Source: Jeongeupia sp. HS-3 (lineage in GTDB: Bacteria > Pseudomonadota > Gammaproteobacteria > Burkholderiales > Chitinibacteraceae). Taken from it: a stretch of DNA of 64,000 bases. The stretch spans positions 744,001 through 808,000 of the forward strand of contig NZ_AP024094.1 in assembly GCF_015140455.1 (NCBI RefSeq), in the 5' to 3' direction. The first letter of the stretch is position 1. The number at the start of each line of letters is the position of its first letter. Position numbers and translations under genes: made by a program. Below are positions 7,904 to 16,500 of this stretch, in pieces. A model generated the notes under the pieces. It was given only the letters and a program-made list of their open reading frames with translations, searched no databases and was not told where the DNA came from.

Positions 7904-9287
7904 CCTGCGGCGCTATCTGACGGTGTGCCTGCTGGTGCCGCTGCTGGTGCTGCTCAGTATCGATGCGGTGCTGACCTATCACCGCGCCCGGCAGTCGGCC
8001 GATGCGGCGTTCGACCGCAGCCTGTTCACGTCGACCAAGGCGATGGTCGAGGGCATCACCATCCAGAACGGCCAGATCATTGTCGACATTCCGTATCTGG
8101 CGCTGGAAATGTTCGAATCCAACGCCGCCGGCCGCGTGTATTACCGCGTGACCGAAGAGCACGGTGCCGAGCTGACCGGTTACAAGGATCTGCCGCTGCC
8201 GAAGCGGCAGGATCAGGAATTCTACAAACCGCGTTTTTACGATGCCGAGTATCAGGGCGACACCATCCGCATTGCGGCGATTCGCCAGCGGGTGCATGAC
8301 GTCGTGAGCGCGCAGACGCGGATCGTCTGGGTACTGATCGGCGAAACGCCCGAGTCGCGGCGCGAACTGGCCCGGCAGATCCTGATCGGCGCGATCTTGC
8401 AGGATCTGCTGCTCGTGGCGCTGTCGCTGGCCATCGTGCTGCTGGCGGTCAGCTTCGGCCTCAAGCCGCTGCGGCGATTGTCGGCCAAGGTCAAGGACAA
8501 GGATGCCGACGATTTGCAGCCGCTCGACGCGACCGAGTTGCCGACCGAGCTCAAGCCGCTGGTCGAAGCGATGAACCAGTACATCGCGCGGATCGAGCGC
8601 ATCCTCAACGATAGAGGCCGTTTTTTTGCCGATGCGGCACATCAGCTGAAAACGCCGCTGGCGGTGCTGCAGGCCAAGGTCGAGCTGGCGCTGCGCGAGG
8701 ACGAGCTGCCGGTGGTGAAACAGCAGTTGCGCGAACTGCTCGATACCGTCCGCTATGCGTCGCGCGGCGTGAAGCAACTGCTGTCGCTGTCGAGGCTGGC
8801 GCCGGATCACTTTCTGGTCGTGACCTACAGCGATGTGGATCTGACGCTGCTGGCGCGCGATGTCGCCCTCGACTGGGCGCCGGTGGCGCGGCGTAGTGAT
8901 GTGGATCTGGGGTTCGAAGGGAACGAGGTGATGGCGATCTCGGGAAGGCCGGAACTGCTGCAGGAACTGGTCGGCAACCTGATCGACAATGCCATCCGTT
9001 ACGCCGGTCCCGGCAAGATGGTGACGGTCAGAACGACCGGGATCGAAGGGTATGCGCGCCTGCAGGTGATCGACAACGGCCCGGGCGTTCCCGAGGACGA
9101 GCGCGACAAGGTGTTCCGGCGCTTTTACCGGATACCGGGCTCGCAAGTGGAAGGCAGCGGCCTGGGTCTGGGCATCGTGCATGAAATCGCCCGGCTGCAC
9201 GACGCGAGCATTGCGCTCTCGCATACACCGGGCGGTGGTTTGACGGTGACGGTGGATTTCCCGGCCGTTCCGCCTGCGGTGGGCTGA
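7890..9287 (+). CDS. Sensor histidine kinase (TctE/QseC-like)
   Basis: A 465-residue membrane kinase partnered with the overlapping response regulator. It has an N-terminal membrane segment (YLTVCLLVPLLVLLSIDAVL), a periplasmic region of about 130 residues of the two-component-sensor N-terminal type, a second membrane segment (DLLLVALSLAIVLLAV), a HAMP-like linker, the H-box ADAAHQLKTPL, N-box NLIDNAIRYA and G-boxes DNGPGVP and GSGLGLGIV. The ATG at 7890 starts directly before the membrane segment. The gene ends 3 bases before the convergent hydrolase gene. The ligand is unknown. Confidence 0.9.
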   Translation: MRQRSLRRYLTVCLLVPLLVLLSIDAVLTYHRARQSADAAFDRSLFTSTKAMVEGITIQNGQIIVDIPYLALEMFESNAAGRVYYRVTEEHGAELTGYKDLPLPKRQDQEFYKPRFYDAEYQGDTIRIAAIRQRVHDVVSAQTRIVWVLIGETPESRRELARQILIGAILQDLLLVALSLAIVLLAVSFGLKPLRRLSAKVKDKDADDLQPLDATELPTELKPLVEAMNQYIARIERILNDRGRFFADAAHQLKTPLAVLQAKVELALREDELPVVKQQLRELLDTVRYASRGVKQLLSLSRLAPDHFLVVTYSDVDLTLLARDVALDWAPVARRSDVDLGFEGNEVMAISGRPELLQELVGNLIDNAIRYAGPGKMVTVRTTGIEGYARLQVIDNGPGVPEDERDKVFRRFYRIPGSQVEGSGLGLGIVHEIARLHDASIALSHTPGGGLTVTVDFPAVPPAVG

Positions 9288-9290
9288 AGG

Positions 9291-9938
9291 TCAGCCGCGC
9301 AAGCGCCACTGCCTGTCGACAATCTCGCCTAACTGCATCAGCCGGCCGTGAAAGAAGTGGCCGACGCCGGGGACGACGATGATCGGCAACTGCTGCGGCC
9401 GCGCCCAGTCGAGCACCGCGGCAAGGCTGATGACTTCGTCTTCCTCGCCGTGGATCACCAGCGTATCGGCCGGCACCGTCGGGTAGTCGCTGTAGCGACT
9501 GACCGCCGGGCCGACGAGGATCATGCCTTCGACTTCATCGTCAGCGAGGCGTGTCCGCAGCTGCGATTGCACATAGGTGCCGAACGAGAAGCCGGCGAGC
9601 ACCAGCTTGGCGGCATCCGGGTGTGCCGAACGCGCGTACGCCAGTACCGCTGCCATGTCGTCGGGCTCATCCTTGCCGCGGCTGTGCTCGCCTTCGGAGT
9701 TGCCGACGCCGCGCAGGTTAGGGCAATAGGCGATATAGCCGAGCCGCGACAGCGTCTTGGCCAGCGTATGCACGACCTTGTTGGTGAAGGTGCCGCCCTC
9801 GGTCGGGTTCGGGTGCGCGATCAGCGCGATGCCGCGGACGCTGTCGAGCGCCGAATCGAGGCGCAGGCATTCAAGCTTGCCGGCCGGGCCGGTGATCTCG
9901 AGCAGTTCGAAGGCGGGGGCTTTACGGGGTGCGTTCAT
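9291..9938 (-). CDS. Alpha/beta hydrolase of the COG2945 group
   Basis: A 215-residue soluble hydrolase. Visible are the oxyanion region ALIAHPNPTEGGT, the nucleophile elbow GFSFG, an acidic residue in VIHGEEDEVI and the terminal His in VPGVGHFFHG. These give a complete Ser-Asp/Glu-His triad in the usual order, at the family's usual length (about 210). Substrate not known. Its start overlaps the end of the DUF4349 lipoprotein gene by 17 bases, so the two are probably one transcript. Confidence 0.85.
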   Translation of the reverse strand: MNAPRKAPAFELLEITGPAGKLECLRLDSALDSVRGIALIAHPNPTEGGTFTNKVVHTLAKTLSRLGYIAYCPNLRGVGNSEGEHSRGKDEPDDMAAVLAYARSAHPDAAKLVLAGFSFGTYVQSQLRTRLADDEVEGMILVGPAVSRYSDYPTVPADTLVIHGEEDEVISLAAVLDWARPQQLPIIVVPGVGHFFHGRLMQLGEIVDRQWRLRG

Positions 9939-10776
9939 GTTTGTCGGACTGTGAGCGAAGTTGAAGTCGAATGCTGCGGCGCTTGAGCCACCAGCGAGCC
10001 GGTAGCCACAGCACCAGCAACCACGGCAGGAGGACCGCTGCGAATGTCAGCAGGGCCGCCAGGCTTCGGGTGAGGTTGAGGCCGATATCGTGCCAAGCAT
10101 CGACCAGCGGGACAAGGATGCTGCGTTCGGCAATGGAGCGCGCTGCGCGCAATTCCACGTCGACCCTGACCTTTTCGGTCTGGTTGGCAAGCGCCAGTCG
10201 CAGGCCCGCTGCGGCGTCGAGTTGGGTTTGCGCGGCGGCCAGTTCCTTTTGTACCGCCAGCAGCTCTTCCAGCTTGGCGTTGCGATTGTTGAGCATCTGA
10301 CGCAGGTTGTCGCGCAACTGGGTCAGGTTTTTCAAACGGGCTTCGGTATCGATGACCGCGTCGGTCTTGTCTTCGCGCTCGGTCGATTGCGAGACGATGC
10401 TGCCTTGCGTGCCCAGACCCGCCAGATAGCCAGCGAAGGAACCGGGTGCAATGCGCAGCGAGAGCCGTGCCGAGCCCGGCGTGTGTGTGCCTTCGCGCTG
10501 CAATGTCGTGGAAAGCAGTTCGCATTGCGGCTCGACGCACCGCAGCTGGGCTTGTAGCCAGGCGGCTTCAAGTTTCTCTGGTGAGGTCTCCACGGTCAGG
10601 GCATGGCTTACCGCGATGTGGCGCTTCCCCACTGCTGGGCCGGCTTTTGCCGCTTCGGTCGCTGTTGCGGATGGGGCTGCTGCGTAGTCGGCGGAGGAGC
10701 TTGCCTCCTCCTTCTTGCCGCAGCCAGCCAGTGTAGCGACGACGAGCAGTAGCGCGAGGCCGTGGCCGAGTTTCAT
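9922..10776 (-). CDS. DUF4349-type membrane lipoprotein with coiled coil
   Basis: A 284-residue envelope protein. The start at 10776 gives a lipoprotein signal with the lipobox LAGC (GHGLALLLVVATLAGC) and forms an ATGA overlap with the upstream 2Fe-2S gene. The middle part (RLKNLTQLRDNLRQMLNN... to LDAAAG) is a coiled coil and the C-terminal third has a strong membrane segment (LLTFAAVLLPWLLVLWLP) followed by basic residues. This order matches DUF4349 proteins. It is unusual that a lipid-anchored protein also has a C-terminal membrane segment, but this is usual for the family. Function unknown. Confidence 0.8.
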   Translation of the reverse strand: MKLGHGLALLLVVATLAGCGKKEEASSSADYAAAPSATATEAAKAGPAVGKRHIAVSHALTVETSPEKLEAAWLQAQLRCVEPQCELLSTTLQREGTHTPGSARLSLRIAPGSFAGYLAGLGTQGSIVSQSTEREDKTDAVIDTEARLKNLTQLRDNLRQMLNNRNAKLEELLAVQKELAAAQTQLDAAAGLRLALANQTEKVRVDVELRAARSIAERSILVPLVDAWHDIGLNLTRSLAALLTFAAVLLPWLLVLWLPARWWLKRRSIRLQLRSQSDKHERTP

Positions 10777-11084
10777 AGCTTCAGCCGTTCGACCACGCGT
10801 CCGTGAACGAGGTGTTCGTCGACGATCTCGTCGATATCGCTCTCGTCGACATAGGTGTACCAGGTCTCTTCCGGGTAAATCACGATCACCGGACCTTCCT
10901 CGCAACGCTCCAGACAGCCCGCCTTGTTGATGCGCACGCCACCGGGGCCGGCCAACTTGAGCGATTTGACCCGCGCCTTGGCGTGCTCCCATGCAGCGAC
11001 CGAGCCGCAGTTGGCGCAGCTCTGGCGCTCGCCCGGCTCGCGCTGGTTCAGGCAGAAAAACACATGGTGCTTGTAGTAGCTCAT
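10773..11084 (-). CDS. Thioredoxin-like [2Fe-2S] ferredoxin
   Basis: A 103-residue protein with the four-cysteine layout of the small thioredoxin-like ferredoxins: Cys in HVFFCLNQR, a Cys in SCANCG and two Cys in GCLERCEEGP. It ends in an acidic helix and VVERLKL. It probably carries one [2Fe-2S] cluster and acts as an electron carrier; partner unknown. It is joined by an ATGA overlap to the DUF4349 gene and follows the uncharacterised gene at 11097-12182, all on the minus strand. Confidence 0.88.
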   Translation of the reverse strand: MSYYKHHVFFCLNQREPGERQSCANCGSVAAWEHAKARVKSLKLAGPGGVRINKAGCLERCEEGPVIVIYPEETWYTYVDESDIDEIVDEHLVHGRVVERLKL

Positions 11085-11096
11085 CGGTGTTCCCGT

Positions 11097-12182
11097 TTAC
11101 TGCTGTTGAACCGGCTTGGTGTGCGCGGTAACGAAGAAGGGCAGGCCATCGGTATCCAGATCGGGCTGGATCGTTTCGATCACGCGCACCTCATCCACCT
11201 GGCACTCCTGCATCAGGCCCTGCACGAAGGCGTGAACCTGCTCGGCGCTGTCGAGCGGTGCCAGTGGCCAGACATAGCCTTCCCAGCGCTCGGCATCCTC
11301 GCGGCTGGAGAAGGTGAGGCGGATTTCGCCGCCTTCATGCGCGGCCATGGTGATCACCGGCGTGCGGCCCTTGCTGCGGATGCTGCGCAGCGCGTTGCTG
11401 GCGGCGACCTGCAGGCGGGTCTCGAGTACGGTCACCCGGCCGGTTTCCTGCGCCGCGAGCCAGCTTTGCGGCACGCGCGGAATCGGGAACAGCGTCACAC
11501 CCGGCGTCTTGAGCGTGTCGCTGAGCAACTGCGCCAGCGGCATGCCCCAGCTGCCGACGGCGCCGCCGAGACGGATGACCGGTGCGGCATCGGCAGGCTG
11601 GATCGCGACACCAACGAGGTAGCGCAGGAAAACGCCTTCATCCTTGAAGGTGATCGGCGCCGCGCTGAATTCGCCCGGTAGCGAGCCGGCGCTGGTGATC
11701 GTTTCCTGCCAGCGTACCAGTTGCGCCGGATTGACCGCTGCCAGTTGCTCGGCGCCGATCAGTGCGCCACCAAGCCAGGCGTCGGTATCGCCGGCGATCA
11801 CACCGTGCTCGCGCAGCAAGGCCAGAACGGCATCGGCATCGATCTCACCGGCGAGCCTGGCTTCGCCCTTGTGACCGGCGACAAAGACGATGGGTAGCGC
11901 AAACGGCACCGCATGATCGATGGCTTGCGCCGGCGTCTCGACTGCGTTGCGCAGCGTTTGCCACAGCACCTTGTACGCTTCCAGCGTCGGCGCTTGCGTC
12001 AACGCGCCGTTCAGGCCGTAGTGATCGCCGGTCATCAGCAGCTCGCCAACCACGCCGTTCAAGGCTTCGCGCTTTTGCTGCACATCGGCGGGTTCGCTGG
12101 CAGTCAGAAAGGCCATCAGGCTGCGAATCACCGGGTTCTTGGCATTCACGCGCGGATAGAGGCGGGGATCGGGCAGGTACAT
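11097..12182 (-). CDS. Conserved hypothetical protein, 361 residues
   Basis: I do not recognise the function. The start at 12182 (MYLPDPRLYPRVNAKNPVI) is preferred because the frame upstream of it is low in coding signal, though the ribosome site is weak. There is no signal peptide or membrane segment. The protein is mixed alpha/beta with the C-terminal region SREDAERWEGYVWPLAPLDSAEQVHAFVQ and ends in PVQQQ. It is probably co-transcribed with the ferredoxin 12 bases downstream. Confidence 0.65.
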   Translation of the reverse strand: MYLPDPRLYPRVNAKNPVIRSLMAFLTASEPADVQQKREALNGVVGELLMTGDHYGLNGALTQAPTLEAYKVLWQTLRNAVETPAQAIDHAVPFALPIVFVAGHKGEARLAGEIDADAVLALLREHGVIAGDTDAWLGGALIGAEQLAAVNPAQLVRWQETITSAGSLPGEFSAAPITFKDEGVFLRYLVGVAIQPADAAPVIRLGGAVGSWGMPLAQLLSDTLKTPGVTLFPIPRVPQSWLAAQETGRVTVLETRLQVAASNALRSIRSKGRTPVITMAAHEGGEIRLTFSSREDAERWEGYVWPLAPLDSAEQVHAFVQGLMQECQVDEVRVIETIQPDLDTDGLPFFVTAHTKPVQQQ

Positions 12183-12295
12183 GTGAGCGGGCCAGTGAGC
12201 AAAAAAGTAATTATACCGCGCGGTGGATGGGCCGGCGCGGGCGACTAAGCCTTGCACGATTTATGCTTTCTAAATATGCAAGCTCTTGAATTCAT

Positions 12296-12325
12296 TTGAC
12301 AATCTTTCATTCAGTGCGGTAGATT
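12296..12325 (+). promoter_or_regulatory. Sigma-70-type promoter upstream of the wbuC leader
   Basis: A perfect -35 TTGACA (12296-12301) and -10 TAGATT (12320-12325) with an 18-base spacer, inside an AT-rich intergenic region. The predicted start is near 12332, some 110 bases before the wbuC ATG. Confidence 0.6.
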
Positions 12326-12331
12326 CAAGCC

Positions 12332-12423
12332 TCTGTTGAGGTGCGAAATTCGTGTCTTGATGGGTTTCTCCTTTGTAGATGTTGTTGGTAGCCCGGATCC
12401 GTTTACGTGTCCGGGTTTTTTTT
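12332..12423 (+). ncRNA. Candidate small RNA or attenuated leader ahead of wbuC
   Basis: About 90 bases lie between a good promoter and a strong Rho-independent terminator, and the terminator ends 17 bases before the wbuC start codon. The piece could be a free small RNA with an eight-U tail (Hfq-type), or a leader whose terminator gates wbuC. I see no known riboswitch pattern in it. Prediction from signals only. Confidence 0.4.
12392..12423 (+). terminator. Rho-independent terminator directly before wbuC
   Basis: CCCGGA (12392-12397) pairs with TCCGGG (12410-12415), followed by eight T. Its place between promoter and start codon is unusual: it would stop most transcripts before the gene. Confidence 0.75.
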
Positions 12424-12440
12424 CATCTGGAGTTTCTGCA

Positions 12441-12920
12441 ATGACCAAACCGGTGTTCATCGATCGCACCTTCCTGGCTGAATTGAGTCAGGAAGCAGCG
12501 CAAAGCCCGCGCTTGCGAAAAAATCGTAATTTTCATGCGGGTAATGACGACGCCTGTCACCGTTTGCTCAATGCGCTCGAACCCGGCACCTATATTCAAC
12601 CGCACTGCCATCTGGCCGCGGACAAGGAAGAAACGCTGATCGTGCTGTGCGGCCGCATCGGGGTCTTGCTGTTTGACGCCGCCGGCCAGGTCATTGCAGC
12701 GCGCGAATTGATTGCCGGTGGCGAAACGGTAGGCATCAATGTGGTGCCCGGTGTCTTCCATAGTCTGGTCGCACTCGAAGCGGGTTCAGTGTTTTTCGAG
12801 AGTAAGGCCGGGCCGTATCAGGCGCTCTCGGTGGCCGAAAAAGCATCGTGGGCACCGACGGAAGGCGAGAGCGGTGTTGCGGATTTTCTTGAGGCCATGC
12901 TGGCGCACTTTGCGCGTTAA
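12441..12920 (+). CDS. WbuC-family cupin protein
   Basis: A 159-residue cupin-fold protein. The ATG at 12441 has a CTGGAG ribosome site 9-12 bases upstream. The cupin metal-site region PHCHLAADKEETLIVL and the downstream PGVFHSLVALE match WbuC-type cupins, which are found in O-antigen clusters and as free-standing genes. No sugar-polymer genes are nearby, so a role in surface polysaccharide is not supported by context. Expression may depend on read-through of the terminator before it. Confidence 0.8.
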   Translation: MTKPVFIDRTFLAELSQEAAQSPRLRKNRNFHAGNDDACHRLLNALEPGTYIQPHCHLAADKEETLIVLCGRIGVLLFDAAGQVIAARELIAGGETVGINVVPGVFHSLVALEAGSVFFESKAGPYQALSVAEKASWAPTEGESGVADFLEAMLAHFAR

Positions 12921-13201
12921 AGCGTATCGACTTCGTTGAAGGTCGATTGATCCTCGACTTGCGCCTCGATCGCCTCAACGCGATCAACCCGTGCCGAATC
13001 GGGGCCGATGCGTGCCCAGTGCAAAAAATCATCAATCGCAGCCGTGCGGCCCTGTGCCTGAATTTCAACCGAGCCATCGAGACGATTGCGCACCCAGCCG
13101 GTCAGATTGAGCCTGAGCGCCTCCCGGACCGTATAAAAACGAAAGCCGACGCCTTGTACCTTGCCGTAGACGCGCAGGCGCTTGGCGATGAATTCATCCA
13201 T
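12917..13201 (-). CDS. acyP: Acylphosphatase
   Basis: A 94-residue enzyme that hydrolyses acyl phosphates. The signature GKVQGVGFR contains the catalytic Arg, and TGWVRN holds the catalytic Asn. Length is the usual 90-100. A very strong purine-rich ribosome site (GGAGAGGAGGAG) precedes the ATG. The stop overlaps the convergent wbuC stop by 4 bases. Confidence 0.95.
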   Translation of the reverse strand: MDEFIAKRLRVYGKVQGVGFRFYTVREALRLNLTGWVRNRLDGSVEIQAQGRTAAIDDFLHWARIGPDSARVDRVEAIEAQVEDQSTFNEVDTL

Positions 13202-13224
13202 GGCGTACTCCTCCTCTCCAGAAA

Positions 13225-13260
13225 AAATAAAACCGGCTACACAGAGCCGGTTTTATTTTA
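13225..13260 (-). terminator. Rho-independent terminator after metG
   Basis: AAAACCGGCT/AGCCGGTTTT stem with a six-base loop, flanked by A-rich and T-rich arms, so it can act in both directions. It lies between metG and acyP. Confidence 0.88.
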
Positions 13261-13281
13261 GCCGTACAGGGACAGGCGAGT

Positions 13282-15324
13282 TTACTTGACCCGCATCCCC
13301 GGCTTGGCGCCGCTGTCCGGGCTCAGGATATACAGGCCGCCATCGCCGCCGGCCGCGAGCACCATGCCCTCTGACATGCCGAACTTCATCTTGCGCGGTG
13401 CAAGGTTGGCAACCATCACCGTCAGCCGGCCTTGCAGCTCTTCGGGCTTGTACGCCGATTTGATCCCGGCGAAGACGTGGCGGGTTTCATTGCCGATATC
13501 CAGTGTCAGCGACACCAGCTTGTCGGCGCCTTCGACCGCCTTGGCTTCGACGATCATCGCCACGCGCAGGTCGATCTTCATGAAGTCGTCGATGCTGATG
13601 GTCTCGGCAATCGGCGGGACGTCATAGTCGAGCGCCGGCTTGGTTTCGATCGGCGCCAGCGATTGCTTGTTTTCTTCAACCATGGCTTCGATCGCTTTCG
13701 GATCAATCCGCGTCATCAGATGCGAATACGGGTTGATGCAGTGGCCGAGCAGCAAGGAGCCCGCGTCGAGCCAACGCAGCGGCGCGATGTTGAGGAAGGC
13801 TTCGACATCGGCGGCGAGCTTGGGTAGTACCGGCTTCAGGTAGATCGTCAGCAGGCGGAAGGCGTTGATCAGAATCGAGCAAACGCGCTGCAGCTCGGCG
13901 TCCATACCTTCCTGCTTGGCCATTTCCCACGGCTTGTTGGCATCGACGAACTGATTGACCTCGTCGGTCAGCGCCATGATGTCGCGGATCGCGCGGCTGA
14001 AGTCGCGGTTCTCGATCAGTTGTGCCAGATCATCACTCGCGGCTTGCAGCTTGGCCAGTACCGGCGCGTCGCCCAGGTCGCGTGCCAGTTCGCCGCCAAA
14101 ACGCTTGGTGATGAAGCCGGCGGCGCGGCTGGCGATATTGACGTATTTGCCGATCAGATCGCTATTGACGCGAGCGGTGAAGTCTTCGAGGTTGAGGTCG
14201 ATGTCCTCGATCGCGCTATTGAGCTTGGCGGCGAAGTAATAGCGCAGCCATTCCGGGTTCAGGTGGTTCAGATACGATTCGGCGGTGATGAAGGTGCCGC
14301 GGCTCTTGCTCATCTTGGCGCCATCGACGGTCAAAAAGCCGTGCGCGTTGATGCCGGTCGGGGTGCGATAGCCGCTGTATTCGAGCATCGCCGGCCAGAA
14401 CAAAGCGTGGAAGTAGAGGATGTCCTTGCCGATGAAGTGGTACAGCTCGGTGGTCGAATCCTTGTTCCAGTATTCGTCGAAATCCAGACCCAGGCGATCG
14501 CACAGGTTTTTGTGGCTGGCCATGTAGCCGACCGGCGCATCAAGCCAGACGTAGAAATACTTGCCCGGCGCATCGGGGATCTCGAAGCCGAAATACGGTG
14601 CGTCGCGGCTGATATCCCAGTCGTTCAGACCGGCTTCAAACCATTCCTGCATCTTGTTGGCAGCGCCTTCCTGCAAACGCAGGCGCTCGGCATTGCCGAC
14701 CACGGCCTTGCCGGTGGTCCAGCCCTTGAGGAAGTCTTCGCATTCACCGAGGCGGAAGAAAAAGTGTTCGGAGTCGCGCAGCACCGGCGTCGCGCCGGAG
14801 ACCGCCGAATACGGATTCTTCAGTTCGGTCGGGCCGTAGGTGGCGCCGCAGACTTCACAGTTGTCGCCATACTGATCCTTGGCGCTGCACTTCGGGCATT
14901 CGCCCTTCACAAAGCGATCGGGCAGGAACATGTTCTTTTCGGGATCGAACAGCTGCGAAATGGTGCGACTGACGATCTTGCCATCGGCCTTGAGCTTGGC
15001 GTAGATGTCGTACGCCAGCACGCGGTTTTCTTCCGAATTGGTGCTGTAGAAGTTGTCGAAGGCGACATGAAAACCGGTGAAGTCACGCAAATGCTCGGCG
15101 TGCACGCGCTCGATCAGCGCCTCCGGCGTAATGCCTTCCTTTTCGGCGCGCAGCATGATCGGCGTACCGTGCGTATCGTCGGCGCAGACGTAATGACAGG
15201 TATGGCCACGCATCTTCTGGAAGCGGGTCCAGATGTCGGTCTGGATGTATTCGACGAGGTGGCCGAGGTGAATGGCGCCATTGGCGTAGGGCAGGGCGGA
15301 GGTGACGAGGATTTTGCGGCTCAT
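13282..15324 (-). CDS. metG: Methionyl-tRNA synthetase
   Basis: A 680-residue class I synthetase that charges tRNA-Met. Visible are the HIGH-type motif (IHLGH) near residue 23, the zinc-binding knuckle with CPKC and CEVC (about 145-162), the KMSKS motif (GAKMSKSRG) and a C-terminal EMAP/tRNA-binding dimerisation domain ([20 protein letters not shown]). The start at 15324 ([16 protein letters not shown]) is the family's standard start. Length and domains match the E. coli-type enzyme. Confidence 0.97.
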   Translation of the reverse strand: MSRKILVTSALPYANGAIHLGHLVEYIQTDIWTRFQKMRGHTCHYVCADDTHGTPIMLRAEKEGITPEALIERVHAEHLRDFTGFHVAFDNFYSTNSEENRVLAYDIYAKLKADGKIVSRTISQLFDPEKNMFLPDRFVKGECPKCSAKDQYGDNCEVCGATYGPTELKNPYSAVSGATPVLRDSEHFFFRLGECEDFLKGWTTGKAVVGNAERLRLQEGAANKMQEWFEAGLNDWDISRDAPYFGFEIPDAPGKYFYVWLDAPVGYMASHKNLCDRLGLDFDEYWNKDSTTELYHFIGKDILYFHALFWPAMLEYSGYRTPTGINAHGFLTVDGAKMSKSRGTFITAESYLNHLNPEWLRYYFAAKLNSAIEDIDLNLEDFTARVNSDLIGKYVNIASRAAGFITKRFGGELARDLGDAPVLAKLQAASDDLAQLIENRDFSRAIRDIMALTDEVNQFVDANKPWEMAKQEGMDAELQRVCSILINAFRLLTIYLKPVLPKLAADVEAFLNIAPLRWLDAGSLLLGHCINPYSHLMTRIDPKAIEAMVEENKQSLAPIETKPALDYDVPPIAETISIDDFMKIDLRVAMIVEAKAVEGADKLVSLTLDIGNETRHVFAGIKSAYKPEELQGRLTVMVANLAPRKMKFGMSEGMVLAAGGDGGLYILSPDSGAKPGMRVK

Positions 15325-15457
15325 GCGGTGTCGTCTTTTTTGGGCAAAGAATGCCTCGATTATATCGCAGCCGCGCGTCGGGCCGTGGCGCATCTCGGGG
15401 GGCGCAAGTTATAGTTGCTTGTCATTTCACGGTCATCATTGCTGGAGCTGCCCACCC

Positions 15458-15820
15458 ATGTCCCAAGCCCCTGCTGAACTTGCGGCCGAACTGCTTCACA
15501 TCGACGCTGCATTCGCCGCACTGATGCGCGATCTTGGTCAGGACTTGCGGGCCGAGTTGCTCGACGCCTACTGGCCGACGCACGATGCGTGTCTCGCCGA
15601 GATTGGCGCGGCACTGAATGAGGGCCAACGCTATGTTGCCGAACAGGCTGCGCATCAGTTGAAAGGTGCGTGTGCGCAAATTGGCGCTGAGCGGATGGCG
15701 GCATTGTGCCGGCAGATCGAGGTCGCCTTGCGTAATGACGCACCCGCGGTGGCCTGCGCAGCCTATGTCGAACTCGCGGCCTTGGGCGCGGGTGTTGAGT
15801 CTGCGCTGCAGCGGTGCTGA
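15458..15820 (+). CDS. Stand-alone Hpt (histidine phosphotransfer) protein
   Basis: A 120-residue, all-helical protein with the phospho-acceptor His in AAHQLKGACAQIGA. This is the Hpt pattern HxLKG followed by a small-residue helix turn. The ATG at 15458 has a GGAG site about 11 bases upstream. No hybrid kinase or receiver lies next to it, so it would relay phosphate for a partner elsewhere. It is divergent from metG. Confidence 0.85.
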   Translation: MSQAPAELAAELLHIDAAFAALMRDLGQDLRAELLDAYWPTHDACLAEIGAALNEGQRYVAEQAAHQLKGACAQIGAERMAALCRQIEVALRNDAPAVACAAYVELAALGAGVESALQRC

Positions 15821-15885
15821 CTGTTACGTGCGAGGCGATCATGCCGCGCTAAACTGGCGTGTCTTTTTTCCGGTTCTTGATTGCC

Positions 15886-16500
15886 ATGCAATTGCAGTTC
15901 GATGTGCTGTTCCTGATCGGTACCGCCGCATTCACGATTTCGGGCTACCTCGTTGGCGCGACCAAGCGTTTTGACGTGCTGGGCGTGGTGATTCTTGCGC
16001 TGCTGACCGCCATCGGCGGCGGGATGATGCGTGATGTGCTGGTCGATCGGGTGCCGCGCATTTTTATCGATGCTGGCCCGCTCTATACGATTTTCGCAAC
16101 GCTGCTCGTTGCCTGGATCATCAAGCTGCATCAACGCAACCGCGGGCTGTTATATAAAGTATTCATCATTGCCGATTCGATCGGGCTGGTTGCCTTCAGT
16201 ATTGCCGGTGCGCAAATCGGTCTGGATGTCGGTTTGAATCTGTTTGGCGTTTCCTTCCTTGCCTTCGTTACCGCTGTTGGCGGCGGTCTGGTACGCGACA
16301 TGATGGTCAACGACGTCCCCTTTATCCTGCACGAGGATTTCTACGGTACGGTCGCGATTCTGGTGGCCGTTTTACTTTATGCCGCCGCGCATTCGGGATG
16401 GCGTGGCTTGTGGGTCGAATGGGCGCTGTTTGCCATTGGCCTGAGCTTGCGCCTGGTCGCCCATCTGCGAGATTTTCGCCTGCCGCGCGTGGGGCATTGA
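15886..16500 (+). CDS. Trimeric intracellular cation channel family protein (YicG/UPF0126)
   Basis: A 204-residue membrane protein with two repeats of a three-helix TRIC module. Each carries the glycine-rich signature: LTAIGGGMMRDVLVDRVPRIF in the first half and VTAVGGGLVRDMMVNDVPFIL in the second. Seven membrane segments are visible. The ATG at 15886 is preferred to a GTG at 15859. Family members are potassium-permeable channels. The NUDIX gene begins at the base after the stop codon, implying coupled expression. Confidence 0.9.
   Translation: MQLQFDVLFLIGTAAFTISGYLVGATKRFDVLGVVILALLTAIGGGMMRDVLVDRVPRIFIDAGPLYTIFATLLVAWIIKLHQRNRGLLYKVFIIADSIGLVAFSIAGAQIGLDVGLNLFGVSFLAFVTAVGGGLVRDMMVNDVPFILHEDFYGTVAILVAVLLYAAAHSGWRGLWVEWALFAIGLSLRLVAHLRDFRLPRVGH

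Noticed and set aside
14020-15414. 464-codon plus-strand frame opposite metG
   Set aside because: Antisense shadow of a clear methionyl-tRNA synthetase; no family pattern.
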